This document shows, in pieces, positions 51,601 to 61,800 of a stretch of 64,000 bases of DNA (position 1 is the stretch's first letter; every line of letters starts with the position of its first letter). Location: NCBI RefSeq assembly GCF_040807025.1, contig NC_090942.1:66544911-66608910 (forward strand), given 5' to 3'. This stretch comes from Struthio camelus. Lineage: Eukaryota > Chordata > Aves > Struthioniformes > Struthionidae. The position numbers were made by a program, and so were the translations under genes. The notes below the pieces were generated by a model, which worked only from the letters and a program-made list of their open reading frames with translations, had not been told where the DNA came from and made no database searches.

Positions 51601-53869
51601 TCTTTTTTCTTCTTCTTTTTTTTGAAATTCTTCTTCAAAGATGAGAAGTAACAATCATAATTGATTCCTCACACCTACCTATCACATCTCAACATATGAT
51701 TGCCAAGAACAACCCTATCAACCATGTATTTATAATATTTTTCACTAATATAGCATCTTTCATCAGAGATTCTCAAAACTTTTTACAGTTGTAGAGAAGT
51801 ATTAGATTATGTATGGGAAAATGAAGGTTAGGAAAAGATGGTTTGACAATAGTGTCTCCCTGTGGCGCTGTTACTGCTATTGCTTGTTGTTAGTTAAATG
51901 TCATGAGTGAATCTTCAACGCCCAAGACAAAAAAAAAATTATAGTGTTTGATTTATAGGCAGAGACTTGGTTTATCAAATACATTAGAATATACAAAAAC
52001 TTTTTCTCATTGTATTAGAATGTTTAGATCTGCACAACTATACATAGGTCGATGTGCTTTGTTTGATGTGATATTGAAGATCTTTGGTTTCTTCTCTGAT
52101 CCTGGCCGGACAACCACTGTAACAACAAACAATCACGTAACGCCAAGACTACACTAGTCCAAAACGGTACATGTCAATGTGGAACCACTATGGTAGTGAA
52201 AGGAATATTAACATATGTATTTCATTTCTGGTTTTGAATGTTTAGTCATCAAATTCCTTATACATAACTTGCTTTAAACTGTGTGCATATGCATATTTTT
52301 AATCTAGTCACTCTAAACTTGTGTACAGTAGTTTTGATTAAAAAATATTTATATTATGCTTTTTAACTACAAGCTATGTACCTCCTAGAACAACTAAAAC
52401 AAACAGTAAACACCCAGACTATATACACCGTAAAATCTGTGTACCATATTCAGGCCGTTGCATTTGCTTCTAATGCTCACAGCTAGATCCATAAATGCGG
52501 TTCCATAAAACATTCAAAGGGCAGAAATGCAGCGTAGCTTTTTCAGCTTTTTTACATGGGTGAAATAAGTGCTCATGTGCATGTTTCATCTTGTAACTTA
52601 AACTGCTGAACCAAGGCTGTTCATTTTGTGCCTTAGGTGGAAAGTGAGGGTTTTCAGATAGTGCTCAAAGCACTGAAAAAAATGAGACAGTCCAAAACAA
52701 ACAGGATCTGGAAGCCAGCAGTGTACGCCTCTCATGGTTGCAAGATCTTGCCACCATGAAAAAGGGGCTCCTGAGGAATTCTCAGCTTATTAAGGGTGAG
52801 GAAACCTTACCACACACTGAAGTACACAGAGTAGCAACTCGCAGAAGCAAGCAGCAACTCCAGAGCCAGATTTCTCTACCATGTCTGTAGAAACTCGAAG
52901 GGTTCAGTAGCATTTTTGTAGCTTTTTCAATGGAGTTATTTCCTACTAAAAGCAGAATTATGACTACTCTCCAGAACAAAAAGTTGGCAGATTGCCTACA
53001 ACTGCATGCCATCTCAAGCCCCTGATCTGAATGGAAATGCAAGTGGCAGCAAAGAAAAGTTTAAATATAAAATGCTTTATTCTGGCTTATCCTGAAACTT
53101 TTAAACACTTTTTTGCTAGTTCTGTTCCTGGTATCAACCCACCTTTTCAGTCATTCCTTCATCCAATGTATAAGTTACACCAACTTATACTCACTTTTCA
53201 AACTGTTAACTTTCACACAGATGCCTTCCCTTAATCAGGACAAAAATACATGATGAGATACCACCTTTTTTCTTCATTTCCTGTCTTTCCAAAAGGCAGA
53301 ATTTTGCTGTGTGGAATTCTTCCTTACAGATTGAGCAATTTTGGTTTTATTTCTAACTTCTAAAATCATAGAATTCCACCTATAATAATATTCAGAATTC
53401 TTCCTATGCAGCTAAGCAAGTTCAACAATATATCAAAGAAGATATTTTCATTTAACTAGAAAATTACATTGATATCACTTTCAGCAGTCAGTTGTTTATT
53501 GCTTTTACTGTAAGTACTGTGAGAAAAATGACGTTGCTAATTTTCCTTTTTGTTAGTATCAGTTCCTAAAGCGCCCAACTCTCATTTGCTTACTGGCAAA
53601 AGATTTCACCTTTGTCAGCACTGCAGAGCTGATACCATTGTGAAAAAGCAAATTGCAGCCTATTCAGACTCTTGCACCATCAGCAAAGCACTGGACTAGA
53701 TTCTCCTGATTGTGATTCTGTATTACTGAGCAGTCCCCCACTTTGGAATGTATTCTCACTCATGCCTACATGAGCTTTCTGGTATTTAACCCTTAATTGC
53801 AAGTTTGCTTAAAAGCAATTTCAGCCTTCAAGGGACTAATCAATAATGAGTGTTTGTTCCCCTCTAGTC
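48626..53869. other. Intergenic DNA
   Basis: No supported gene. An A14 tract lies at about 49297-49310. The + strand ORF at 50635-50874 (79 codons) reads like a possible helical protein, but no family is recognised and there is no exon context. Confidence 0.55.
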
Positions 53870-54382
53870 ATCACTTGTGAGACTGTATCTGGAGTTTCTC
53901 CTTCCAGTTTTGGGCTCCCCAGTATAACAAAGGACATTGACATACTGGACCGAGTCTATCGGAGGATGACCAAGACGATAAGTGGACTAGAACACATGAC
54001 ACATTACAAAAAGTGGAGAGAAATTAGGTGTTCAGCCCTGAGAAGACAAGGTTAATGTGTGGGGGGGGATCTTATGGCTGTCTCCAACTACCTAATGAGA
54101 GTGTAGAGAGAAGATACAGCTAAACTCTTCTTGAAGAAGCATAGGATAAGAGGTAACGAACATATTTTACAAGGAAATTCCGATTAGATATGAGGACTTT
54201 TTTTGTCACTAAAAGAAGTCAAACATTGGAATAAGTTGTCAGAAGTAGTTACGGCTTCTCCAAACTCGGAGATATTCAGAACTTTACTGGAGAAGGCCCT
54301 GTGCAATCTGATCCTTGCTCAAAGCAGGATTAGATGACCTCCCGAGGTTCTTTCCAATTTTATTCATTTTGTGATTCTGTAA
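53870..54382 (+). mobile_element. CR1-family LINE, 3' fragment (avian type)
   Basis: The DNA follows the 3' part of a typical avian CR1. It starts in the ORF2 region that encodes the segment around 'TFGLPSITKDIDILDRVYRR', which corresponds to the FWAPQ.KKD.ELLERVQRR block. It continues through CAAGACGATAAGTGGACTAG, GGGGATCTTATGGCTGTCT and ACTTTACTGGAGAAGG. It ends in the diagnostic tail GGATTAGATGACCTCCCGAGG...TTCCAATTTTATTCATTTTGTGATTCTGT. Several frameshifts, a G8 run at 54061-54068 and stops break ORF2, and the 5' part is missing, so it cannot move by itself. The GTGATTCTGT terminal unit is characteristic of CR1 lineages active in birds and is the main reason for assigning the window to a bird. 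Confidence 0.92.
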
Positions 54383-57300
54383 ATTTATGACTCTAATTTA
54401 GAGGAATAACTTAGATTATCAAGAGAGAACTTCTTGAATTGCCATTTCCTATGAGCTTCTCGTGCAATAAGAAGTAAGGTTATAGAAGAAAGGTGTCTTC
54501 TCTTTGGTAAAGGAACAAAGACATTAGTTCTTTTTAGTCACGGAGACAGAAAAATGATTTTACACCCATGGTCTTGTAAATTAACGAATAAGAGAAGGTA
54601 CAGCACTTAACGTGAAAAAAACAAAGATGACTATAAACACCTACTGGCATCGACAAATGATACTGAAAGAGAGAAGGCCTAGAGCCAAAACGAGATGTGT
54701 AATCTGTGTTAATATATACATCCAACCTTATAATTCATGGGTCAAGCCTCCAAATCGTTATTCACGTGCGGATCTTGCTGGGAATATTTGTCAACACTGA
54801 TGCATTCCCTGCTTCACAGTTTTTAGAGCCAGCCCCATGTTAAGCTATTGCTAAACTGAGTGCTAGATCATGTCTACTAAGTAGTGAGGAAAGAAAAGGC
54901 AGGCCCACTCTAAGGGAACGTTCATTTCCACAGAACGCCTCCCTTTCTTTCTACCAAAGGTTAGCATAGTAGTTACTATATTGCTTTCCAAGGTACAGCC
55001 TCACTGGGATTCATGGATGAGTGCCAAAGAACTAGAGCTGTATGTCTGAATTTGTCTGCTTTCAGTGTTATTTCAAGTACCACAGTGAATGTGCTGGGCT
55101 TTTCTGGCTACAATTCTGCTTGCCCTCAGGAGGAAAAGCATAACTCTTCCCATCTCCTTTTCCTTTCCACTCCTTCATTCTTCACATACCTCATATTACA
55201 GATGGGCAAAACAAAACCTGGCCCTATATACTTATATTTCAAATATTTACACAGATTTTGTAAAGGTTAGGAACAAGTTTATTTGCAACAGTGTCAACAA
55301 ATATCGTATTATCTCACCAAAGATTCATGCAGCTGAAGAAAGAACTCAGGGAGACAGGAGATACTTGTCTTTTTTATGCTGATAATAAGGTTTCAGATTT
55401 ATAGTACAGACCCTCAAACTTTTTCCGACTAAAATAAGATAAACTATTACTAGATCCCCAAAGCATGGGGAACATATTAGTGTTTCTTTTCTGATAATCT
55501 CCACGGCAGATAAACTGAATCAAATAGTATAAATACAGCAAAATGATAAATAAAAAAATAATCAGTTGTCTGATTTTTACCTGTCATTCCCAGAACTCTT
55601 GTGTTAGTTGCATAATTTTATCCAGTGCGTTATTTTCTGGTAGCTTGATTTTTTTTTATTCTCAGTAAAATGATTTATATAGGACAAAATTTTATTTTTC
55701 TGCTTGCCTATTGTTGCTGAAATAAGTTGTCTTGTGACAACTAATGTGACAACTAATGAATTGCTTGGCATTAATAAAAGAGAATATAGTAAATATGTGC
55801 TAAAACATGAGTTTTTAAGTAAAGCCTGCAGGAGGACCAATATGTATTCAAGTCTCTTGCTTGGGTTTTTATTTTGGTTTGTTCTGTTTTTTATTTGGAT
55901 AGCTAAATCCACTGGACTGTCTTTCATTCTAGACTATTTTTGTATTGAATTTATGATTTATGCAAGCATAAGCATTATATAATTGTACCATTGTCTAACT
56001 GTATACAATTTATAGCAATTTATGCAACAAGTTTTTGTAGGATGTGGACTAGAAATTACCAGTTTTTAACCTGCTGAAACACACATTCATAGGGAAAATA
56101 TAATAATAGGCTGACAGGGATAATGTTCCTTCTTGCTGGTAATGCATTTGGCATATATCTTTATCAAATTGTCAATGACTTTTTTTTAGGGGTCTTCCCT
56201 ATATCATAACTCTTTTGGAGCATCACTTGCATGTTGTACGGAAATCTCTGCTGAGGAGACTACAATACTATTTTGCAGTGGGAATGTCACCAGGTGAAGG
56301 TTTACATCTAGGCTTAAAGCTAAAATAAGTAAAGATAGTTTAAAGCGGAAACCCTTTGCACAAGTGGAGAGGTTATTCCACTACTGCTTACCAGAAATGC
56401 AAGGTAAAAAGAGAAAAGCATAGAACTGGTTCCTCTTTTAAACCTAAGTTTCATAGACTTTGTATGTTTAGCACTGTGTTTCTTCCCAATAAGAGATCTG
56501 TAACTGTACAGTGCTTTCAAGAGTAAAATTTTTGTGTTTAAGAAATTCCTTTGCTAAACATGTGTTCACTATGCTGCTTATATGTTTTTTCTGATTAACA
56601 TGCCTAGGAAACAAAGCTGTTATAAGCACGCAGGCTTTCAGGAGCTGGAACTAGGCTGGGGGAAAAAAAAAGGAAATGAAAAGGACTAAGGCACTGCATG
56701 CAGGTGTTAAGGCTGTCATATAGCAGCATCCGACAGCTAGAAAATGGTATCAGGCATGGGTTTTATTTCTGGATGCATACCTGAGAGATCTAGTGTTACT
56801 TATTAAACAGATAAAAGCCATTTAGAATTTGGGTCTGATGCTAATTAACTCGCATACCTCTAGAAGAGGCATGTATCAGGTAGAATGGGAAAAACGACTG
56901 ACTCAGCCACATGCTTTAGGTAGCAGGATTTGTAGAAAGAGCTAAGTGTGAAAGTGTTCCTGCTTCAGTGATCAGATAGAAGTAAGGCAACTTGTTGCAG
57001 AACTGAATGATGAGATTCATGGGTTAATTAGTACAAATACGGCAGCAGAAGTGTCCATCAACATTTTAAAAAATATGGCTAGAATTTGGCCCCTTCATAT
57101 ATATTTAAATAGCTAAACAAGTATCCAGAATTCGAAGAATGTTTTCATCAGACTTGATTAACTCAAGATTATTTAATCTTCCTAAGTAACAATGAGAGAA
57201 ATTGGATTTAGCTTCTTATTTTAAAAAATCCAAACCTGCTTACCATTTCTGTAGATTTAAAAATTAAGCACTGAAAAATTTCACATTTGTGAACATACTG

Positions 57301-57688
57301 AGAGTATTTACAAAACAGTGCAAGGGCACTAGACAGTTTGTCTTTCAGTTTTTTTGTTTTCTTTTTCTTTAATGACATTGGAAGCAGGAATAAGGACAAA
57401 GTTATATTTTTTGTTCCAGAACTCCCTAGTTTATAAGTGAAATCAGTAATTAGTCTGTCCTGAAAGGGTTTTGATCTTTGTTTCCTTGCAAGTAACATTC
57501 TAGCTATTTCTATTAAATACCATTTAATCCCCTTCAAAAATCTGCATAGTTCACATTTCTTTGGTTCAGAAGTACAAAGAGAGTTATACAGAAAGAATCA
57601 CGAGCAGTATGGCGCCGCTCTCCTTCTCACCCCAAAACTACAATTCTTTTTTTTTTGGTTGTATGGTGGAGTGCCCCCTTTTTCCCAC
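54383..57688. other. Intergenic DNA upstream of the MTPN promoter region
   Basis: AT-rich sequence without a supported gene. A perfect 12-bp tandem duplication (GTGACAACTAAT twice) lies at 55734-55757. Near 57610 there is a short GC-richer patch with GGCGCC, and at about 57637 the string ACTACAATTC, which resembles part of the ZNF143 (Staf) site. This may mark the outer edge of the promoter region. Confidence 0.5.
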
Positions 57689-57764
57689 TAGTAATAGTAT
57701 TACTACCTTTATAAAGTAACCGTATTTTTTTCATACTAGGTTACGCCTGTAACCTAGGGGTTAC
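57689..57764. repeat. Cluster of short perfect inverted repeats
   Basis: Two perfect inverted repeats lie close together. The first is TAGTAATA-G-TATTACTA (57689-57705, 8-bp arms). The second is CTAGGTTAC-GCCT-GTAACCTAG (57736-57757, 9-bp arms, 4-base loop). The hexamer GTAACC or its complement occurs four times: 57716-57721, 57739-57744, 57749-57754 and 57759-57764. The last three alternate in orientation, so either of two hairpins could form. The cluster lies about 1.05 kb upstream of the MTPN start codon, just outside the CpG island. Its role is unknown. Confidence 0.85.
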
Positions 57765-58241
57765 AGTCAAAGCGGTCCTAGCTCCACGAGTGTTCAGGAT
57801 GATGCCTGCCATGCGGGGCTAGAGAGAGAGGCTGCCTATCAGAAATCACACCTGAGGCACCTAACAGGCTACATATTCCACACGCAAAACATGTGGTTTC
57901 AAAAAAACCGAATACAAGCACAAGGTGCCATCACTTAATTATCACGTCCTTCCTTCTGGGTCTCGCTGCTCCTGCTTCAGGAGCACTATGGTCATCATTC
58001 GCAGCACGTTTCAGTGCCCCGAGTTAAGCCGAAGAGACCCTTGAGCGCTTCGTTCCTCCGCTGCGAGTTTGAACCACCCTCCAGGGCTCAGCGCGCCCTG
58101 CTGCGCTCCCCACGCCACCCCCCGCACACGCGCATCTTCCACGCAGCCACCCCAGGCATCGCGTGCGGCAAACAGGCGGGTTTCTAGGCCTGAAATTCAA
58201 ACGGCTCCCTTCTCACCTCGCGCCAAGTTTAACGGCCCGCT

Positions 58242-58321
58242 GGGCGGGGCAGCGGGGCGGTTGGCAAAGCACAGCGCAGGCCCCGGTGCCATGGCAACCG
58301 CCGGGCAGCCGGGGGCGGGGC
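58242..58321 (+). promoter_or_regulatory. Sp1/KLF GC-box cluster
   Basis: GC boxes GGGCGGGGC (58242-58250), GGGGCGG (58254-58260) and GGGGGCGGGGC (58311-58321) lie within 80 bases. Four G-runs between 58303 and 58332 could form a G-quadruplex, although one loop is 8 bases long. Motif matches are seen; occupancy is not known. Confidence 0.6.
58285..58298. promoter_or_regulatory. RFX-type X-box
   Basis: GGTGCCATGGCAAC matches the palindromic RFX consensus GTTGCCATGGCAAC at 13 of 14 positions, differing only at the second base. RFX factors bind such sites in ciliary and other promoters. It lies between the two GC-box groups. Confidence 0.55.
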
Positions 58322-58352
58322 AGCCGGTGGGGCGAGACCGAGGGAGCGAGAC

Positions 58353-58362
58353 GCGCATGCGC
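58353..58362. promoter_or_regulatory. NRF1 site (distal copy)
   Basis: GCGCATGCGC is the palindromic core of the NRF1 consensus. It lies 454 bases upstream of the MTPN start codon. Confidence 0.65.
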
Positions 58363-58489
58363 CAGACCCCCCCTCCACCTCACCCCCCGCATTTCCTTCC
58401 TCGCCACCCCCCACCCCTGTATCTCCGGGAACAGAGGGACGCTGAGGTGGGCGCAGGCGCAACAGCGCTCCGGCGGCCGCCTGCGGGTG

Positions 58490-58499
58490 GCGCATGCGC
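58490..58499. promoter_or_regulatory. NRF1 site (proximal copy)
   Basis: A second perfect GCGCATGCGC, in the context TGGCGCATGCGCAC, starts 137 bases after the first. Paired NRF1 palindromes are common in CpG-island promoters of housekeeping genes. Confidence 0.65.
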
Positions 58500-58576
58500 A
58501 CGGCGGCCCGCTCCCCCCGCGTGGATGTCCCGCTAGGCTGGGCAAGGGACCGCGGGGGGGGAAACGCTGAATGAAA

Positions 58577-58587
58577 ACCGGAAGCGG
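58577..58587 (+). promoter_or_regulatory. ETS-family (GABPA/ELK-type) site
   Basis: ACCGGAAGCGG matches the ETS-family consensus CCGGAAG. It is followed by a second GGAAA-type core (GCGGAAACGCC). Its position, 230-240 bases upstream of the start codon, suits a site close to the transcription start. Confidence 0.6.
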
Positions 58588-58599
58588 AAACGCCGCGCG

Positions 58600-58815
58600 C
58601 AAGTAAACCGCTTTTCGTTCAGTTAGGCGGATTCCGCTGCGCTCGGCTGCGTTCCCGCGGCGCTGAGCCCTAACTGCCGCCGGCCTGCCCTGCCCTGCCC
58701 GGCCGCCGCCGCACGGGGGAGGGGTTGCTGCCCTCGGCGCCGCCGTCTTCGCGCCGCGGAGCTCTTCCCGGGCCCTCGCCGTCTCGCCCGCCCGCCTCTC
58801 TGCCCGGCGGCCGCG
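58600..58815 (+). other. MTPN: Probable 5' untranslated region of MTPN
   Basis: This GC-rich segment directly precedes the start codon and contains no ATG, in keeping with a 5' untranslated leader. It has CTGCC repeats at about 58684-58700 and pyrimidine-rich strings near its 3' end. The transcription start cannot be fixed from sequence; the left boundary is a guess based on the ETS site just upstream. Confidence 0.5.
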
Positions 58816-58887
58816 ATGTCTGACAAGGAATTCATGTGGGCCCTCAAAAACGGGGACTTGGATGAGGTGAAGGACTACGTGGCCAAG
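58816..58887 (+). CDS. MTPN: Myotrophin (V-1), coding exon 1 (partial gene)
   Basis: These 72 bases encode 24 residues, beginning [20 protein letters not shown] and ending YVAK. The match to vertebrate myotrophin, a 118-residue ankyrin-repeat protein, is essentially complete apart from residue 2. The family is known for binding the actin-capping protein CapZ and preventing barbed-end capping, and has been linked to cardiac hypertrophy and NF-kappaB. The exon encodes the helical N-terminal cap and the start of the first ankyrin repeat. It ends in phase 0 after the Lys-24 codon at a donor, AAG/GTAGGC, so the longer open frame continuing past 58887 is intron read-through. The ATG has G at -3. 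Residue 2 is Ser (TCT), whereas the mammalian and chicken proteins, as I recall them, have Cys. Later exons, from Gly-25 on, lie outside the window. Confidence 0.97.
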
Positions 58888-58893
58888 GTAGGC
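58888..58893 (+). other. MTPN: 5' splice site of MTPN intron 1
   Basis: GTAGGC follows AAG at the end of the exon. It is a recognisable donor, though GTAGGC is weaker than GTAAGT downstream of position +3. The phase and position agree with the conserved exon 1/exon 2 boundary of the gene. Confidence 0.9.
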
Positions 58894-61800
58894 GGCGGGC
58901 GCGGCGAGGGCCTTGGCCGGGCGGCGGCGGCGGGGGAGGGCGAGGCGGCGCTGTGGGCTGTGACGAGGGAGGGATGTTGCTCGAAGGCTTCAAGGGCCTC
59001 TTTGCGGGGAAGGGGGGGGGGTGCTCGCGGAGGCAAGTCGCTCTCAGGATCTGCGACGTGCTTGGGGAGAGCTTCTTTGTCGCAACTGTGAACTTTTCGC
59101 GGTGGTGAGGGTCTGGGAAGGAGGGCGTAATTCACTTCCCCCTGCGAGGGCCCTCTCAGTTCCTGCGTGCTTCCTCCTTTTCTCCCCCGCCGCCCTGCCC
59201 CTCCCCCTGCCTCCCGTCGACCCGCATACATAATACTGCAGTTATTATTATAAGTCCACTGCACGGAGCTCTGTGGCACGAGTAGTCAGTGTCCTAGTCC
59301 TGCCTTGCTAATCTTATGTGCATATGCACGTGTGGTCTTGGTTTCGTTATTCTCCCCCTCTGTACCTTAGGGCTTATCCTTAATAGGGTGAGGCTAAGCT
59401 ACCAGGTGTGTTTAGGCTTAATTCATTAACGTTCTGTGAAGTGTTTTGAGATCCAGTTAGGGCAAATGTTAAAGGAACAGTAGACACCTGTGTAATGACT
59501 GAAAATTATGCAGATACTTTGTAGTACTTGCAGGCTGAATTCTGTCCTTGTTTGCCTTCATTTGTCAATAAATGTCTGTAGGGAAAGTACCTGTACACGA
59601 CAGCCGGGTTCGGCTTCAGCAAATCCTTGCTGTTCAGGAATACTGTCTAGAAACTATTATGTCAGAGTAGAGGCTCTGAAGTTTTTTGGTGTATGTGTAG
59701 TTTAGCTATACTTATTTAGACCTCTGAACAAGTTAATGATTGTCTTTGGGAGCTTAAGGTATTGACAAGTGCTGACATATCTTGCTGTGATGATTTAAAT
59801 TTTTCCTGCTTCATTTGTCAGCTTTGGTTGAAAGTAACCCAAACTTGCAGCACTCTTGGCAGAAAGAAATGTGTGTGAGTACTTCCAGCTGCTTTAGTAC
59901 AAAGTTCAACAGTTTAGCTTGACTATTCTCTGACAGTTTCAGCTAAGCCACTGGACTTTGCATCAAGTGCTCTGCTCTGTTCATGAAATACTTGAAGTAA
60001 TAACTGTGAATAATAGTGTTATCCCACTTCAGCCATTTTTCAATGATTGTTTAACTATGTCTTATTTTTTTCCTATGTAAGGAAGTTGGATGCTGCACTT
60101 GGTTTGTTTGTTTGGCCTCCAGAAACTTTCAGCAGATGATCTGAATTGTTACTACAGCTTTTGTAGGAATTCCGTATATCTGGAGAGCTCCGCACACGCT
60201 AGCAATTAACAGATTCTTGGTATTTCTGTTCCTGAGACAAAAATTCTAACAGTAACTACCTGGAATCACTTTATATCCAAAAAATCATCAGAGAACTGTT
60301 TACAAAAGTTTTTCATATTTTCAGCCTTCCTGACTGGCTCTGCAACGCATAGAGCAGATGGGTTTTTGTGAGCACTCTTCAGTGCAAAGTTAAATACTTA
60401 GTACAGTTTGCTGTTGGAAGTGGCCTTAGTCAGCCTGCCTGATGCTGTAGTAAAGAGGGTGAAGGCATCTGCTAACTGCAATAATGAGGTAGAAACCTTT
60501 AGAGGAGAGATTGGCCATGGTTAGATGACAATAAAATAAGCCTACAGTCCTTGAACAGTCTTAACATTTCAAGACTGCCACTAATGTAGAAAGTGGGAAT
60601 AAAAAAAACCTATGAAAATCTTCTGCATATATGTGACCTAATCTTGTTCATTTTTTTTCCCCTTCTTTCAAACATACTTTTTCTCTCAGCTGTTAAGTGT
60701 CCTTCTAGCTAGATAAGCAAAAAAACTCTAATGTTTTATTTTCAGCCTATTAACACATTGTGGACTAGTAAACTTTTAGCCTGGTGTCCTGCAGAAACAA
60801 AGCTTATATGACTACATTTGGCTGACCGTCTCTCTTCTCATTGTTGCTTATTGATCTTTTTTGGCTACTTTTTGATAATCTTTATAGAGTAGAGGGTTTC
60901 AAAGACATTGGTGGGTTTTCTGAAACTAAATGTAGAGGAGGGAGATCTTGCAGGGAGGGAAAGATTGCAAGACTGAGCTTTTGCTTTACTAGACAACAGG
61001 AAATGTGCATTGAGTAAGGGAAAGAGAACTAACTCTTCAGATCCACTGACTGTAGGAAAAACCTCAGCTGGAACCTGTACCTTTTTGATTCCTAAATTAA
61101 TCAAATATGTGAGGGCAAATCAAGGCTTTGATCGTTCCAGTTCTCAGTTTTCTTCTCCATTCTGGGTGTTCACTTTTGACAGTCTTGCTTGTCAGGTATA
61201 TAGCTTCTGCTCCCTGCTTTTTTCCTGTTCCAATCATGATCTAGCATTCAGGGATTTTACCAGAATTATATAAACTTTGCACTAGCAGAAATTTCCCCTT
61301 ACATAACGTGGTAGGCAGTCTTACATATCTTACAGGCTGCATCTTCATAAAATTCTAGTTTTCTTCTCTGTTTTTTGAAACTTCTGATTTCAGATTCTCA
61401 TTTATTTCGGTTCCTGTTCTATTTTTAAATCCCCATTCATTCATTGAATGCAATATGGCTTATAATCTTGCAGGTGTGATGCTAATTAGATTATAAAGGG
61501 CTTGGCCTCTGATTCTGTTCAATATCTAAATGGCAGGGCTTGAAATACTAACCACGTGACCATGGGTGCATTAAAAATAATCACATAAATGGACCTCATC
61601 AATGGGGTTCTAAGAGTTAAACTGTGATAGTCAGTCGTGGCTTCTCCTTGCTTGTGCTGTCATAAATTACAAAAGTTCTGTAACAAAAGTTCTGGAATCA
61701 TTAGTATCTATTTTGTCACCTCAGGTTTGGTTAGTAGGTATCAAGAAATCTAGCTTAATGGATCAGTTCAAAAACTGATTCAAACATTAGGTGAAACCCA

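Larger units (their letters stand above)
57990..59235. promoter_or_regulatory. CpG island covering the MTPN promoter, exon 1 and the start of intron 1
   Basis: GC content and CpG frequency rise sharply at about 58000 and fall after about 59235, against AT-rich DNA on both sides. The island holds Sp1, RFX, NRF1 and ETS-like motifs but no obvious TATA box near exon 1, as is usual for a broadly expressed gene. ORFs of 74-155 codons run through it on both strands. They are rich in Pro, Arg, Gly and Ala, and are the usual by-product of few stop codons in GC-rich DNA. Edges were judged by eye. Confidence 0.9.

Noticed and set aside
53365..53400. AAAATCATAGAATT as a minus-strand CR1 tail
   Set aside because: Only the tail-like string is present; no adjoining CR1 3' untranslated sequence follows.
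1..57600. CHRM2 coding exon or the microRNA miR-490 hosted by CHRM2
   Set aside because: CHRM2 neighbours MTPN in other vertebrates, but no ORF of its size or hairpin with the miR-490 sequence was found here.
58069..58602. Overlapping ORFs of 90-155 codons on both strands in the CpG island
   Set aside because: They overlap each other in several frames, are Pro/Arg/Gly/Ala-rich and lie upstream of the known MTPN start. GC-rich DNA has few stops, so such ORFs are expected.
58816..59091. 91-codon extension of the MTPN exon 1 reading frame
   Set aside because: The match to myotrophin ends at Lys-24, exactly at an AAG/GTAGGC donor. The rest is intron read-through.
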